Of a DNA stretch of 30,000 nt, positions 29,329 to 30,000 are shown one piece after another. The position numbers were made by a program, and so were the translations under genes. Position 1 is the first letter of the stretch, and every line of letters starts with the position of its first letter. This DNA comes from Zygnema cylindricum (taxonomy: Eukaryota; Streptophyta; Zygnematophyceae; Zygnematales; Zygnemataceae), in the NCBI GenBank assembly GCA_037447655.1, contig JBBHKE010000524.1:1-30000 (forward strand). The letters run 5' to 3'. The notes below the pieces were generated by a model, which did not search any database, had not been told where the DNA came from, and saw nothing but the letters and a program-made list of their open reading frames with translations.

Positions 29329-30000
29329 GTATTTCTCCCACTTTGTCTGCATTGAATGGAATAGAAACAATCAACACAACTCTTGTGTTTTATTGCGAGG
29401 AGGAATAAAGTGTCAGAGCCTAGGTTCTTCACGCTGTTCGGTGGATCTGTTTGCTGTATCCAACAATAATGTGGCTCTGACTTGTTCAATGCATTGTGTG
29501 GAATTTTATGGATCTTGTGAAGGAAGCGAGGTAGATGATTGTTTGTGTTTCTCCTAGGCTTTTGTCGAGTGGCGATTTATTAGTGTTGCACGCCAAAATT
29601 GCCACTTCACATGGCTTTAAATGTTTTGCTTGCAATGAGGGTAATTGCCAGAAAAACATACAAATGTAAAAAATATAATTGGAGACCAAATTTGTCAATC
29701 CTTCTGCAAGAACAACCAGCATGAATGAGGGTGGTGATAGAATGAGGGTGGTGGTAGGATGCAAGAAATGCTCAATCTGTGCAGACTGTCAACATTAAAA
29801 TAAAACTTGGACACTTCAGCCATTCATTGGTAAAAGCAGCTACAAGAGATATCCACGTCTATACACTGATCTATTGTTCATATTGTGTTCAAGGCTCTTT
29901 TGACCACCACTTCATTAGTCAGCCTGTGTCTACGCAGAAAAAAGTTACATTTGAATAGCTGAAAGTCTCCTTGTTTCAATTCAGTTGTGGCTTATAAATG
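29329..30000 (+). other. APT intron 2 (incomplete)
   Basis: If exon 2 ends at 29328, the remaining sequence is intron. No later APT motif is encoded here, and the short open frames (29202-29408, 29486-29764) end in non-family sequence. Confidence 0.55.

Noticed and set aside
29329-29408. Continuation of APT into [13 protein letters not shown]
   Set aside because: It departs from the family exactly at a GT donor and soon stops; more likely intron.

Overview
This is eukaryotic nuclear DNA from the green lineage, most likely a streptophyte alga or early land plant. The reasons are long intron-rich genes with GT-AG introns, plastid and thylakoid-lumen targeting signals, plant-type telomere-like and telobox motifs, and a heavy load of retrotransposon debris and MITEs. 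No tRNA, rRNA, CRISPR or prokaryotic feature was seen. The species cannot be fixed from the sequence alone.

Four protein-coding genes can be assembled across splice sites with consistent reading phase. (1) 6849-10953, minus: an unrecognised 503-residue protein with one membrane segment, in three exons. (2) 16895-22430, plus: an RlmL-type (COG0116) rRNA guanine-N2 methyltransferase with THUMP and SAM-binding/NPPW domains, 598 residues in four exons. (3) 24073-28637, minus: a nine-exon FKBP of the thylakoid-lumen FKBP16-4 type, 217 residues, with a twin-arginine lumen signal. (4) 28790 onward, plus: the first two exons of adenine phosphoribosyltransferase, running off the right edge. Genes 3 and 4 are head to head, with start codons 152 bp apart.

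Region by region: 1-1502 is the broken gag-protease part of a Ty1/Copia element (minus). 2250-5600 holds non-LTR retrotransposon debris, including the zinc-knuckle/restriction-like-endonuclease end of an ORF2 (minus) and several copies of a shared 3' tail, plus an inverted-repeat element sitting inside an ATATATACAT microsatellite. 5600-6848 is featureless. 6849-11100 is gene 1 with its introns and pyrimidine-rich leader. 11200-16700 is a dense mosaic of non-autonomous DNA transposons, with at least four families, some nested. 16895-22430 is gene 2, whose first intron carries a 450-bp CCCTCT tract and more MITEs. 22431-24072 is intergenic with three tandem repeats. 24073-30000 holds genes 3 and 4.

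Two genes act in or near organelle biogenesis (rRNA methylation; lumen FKBP) and one in adenine salvage. Nothing indicates that they form a pathway. The most unusual content is the transposon archaeology: a 217-bp TA-flanked MITE hit twice by the same 456-bp hAT-like MITE, a TIR-only palindrome, and relic copies of splice-site regions next to two real exons.
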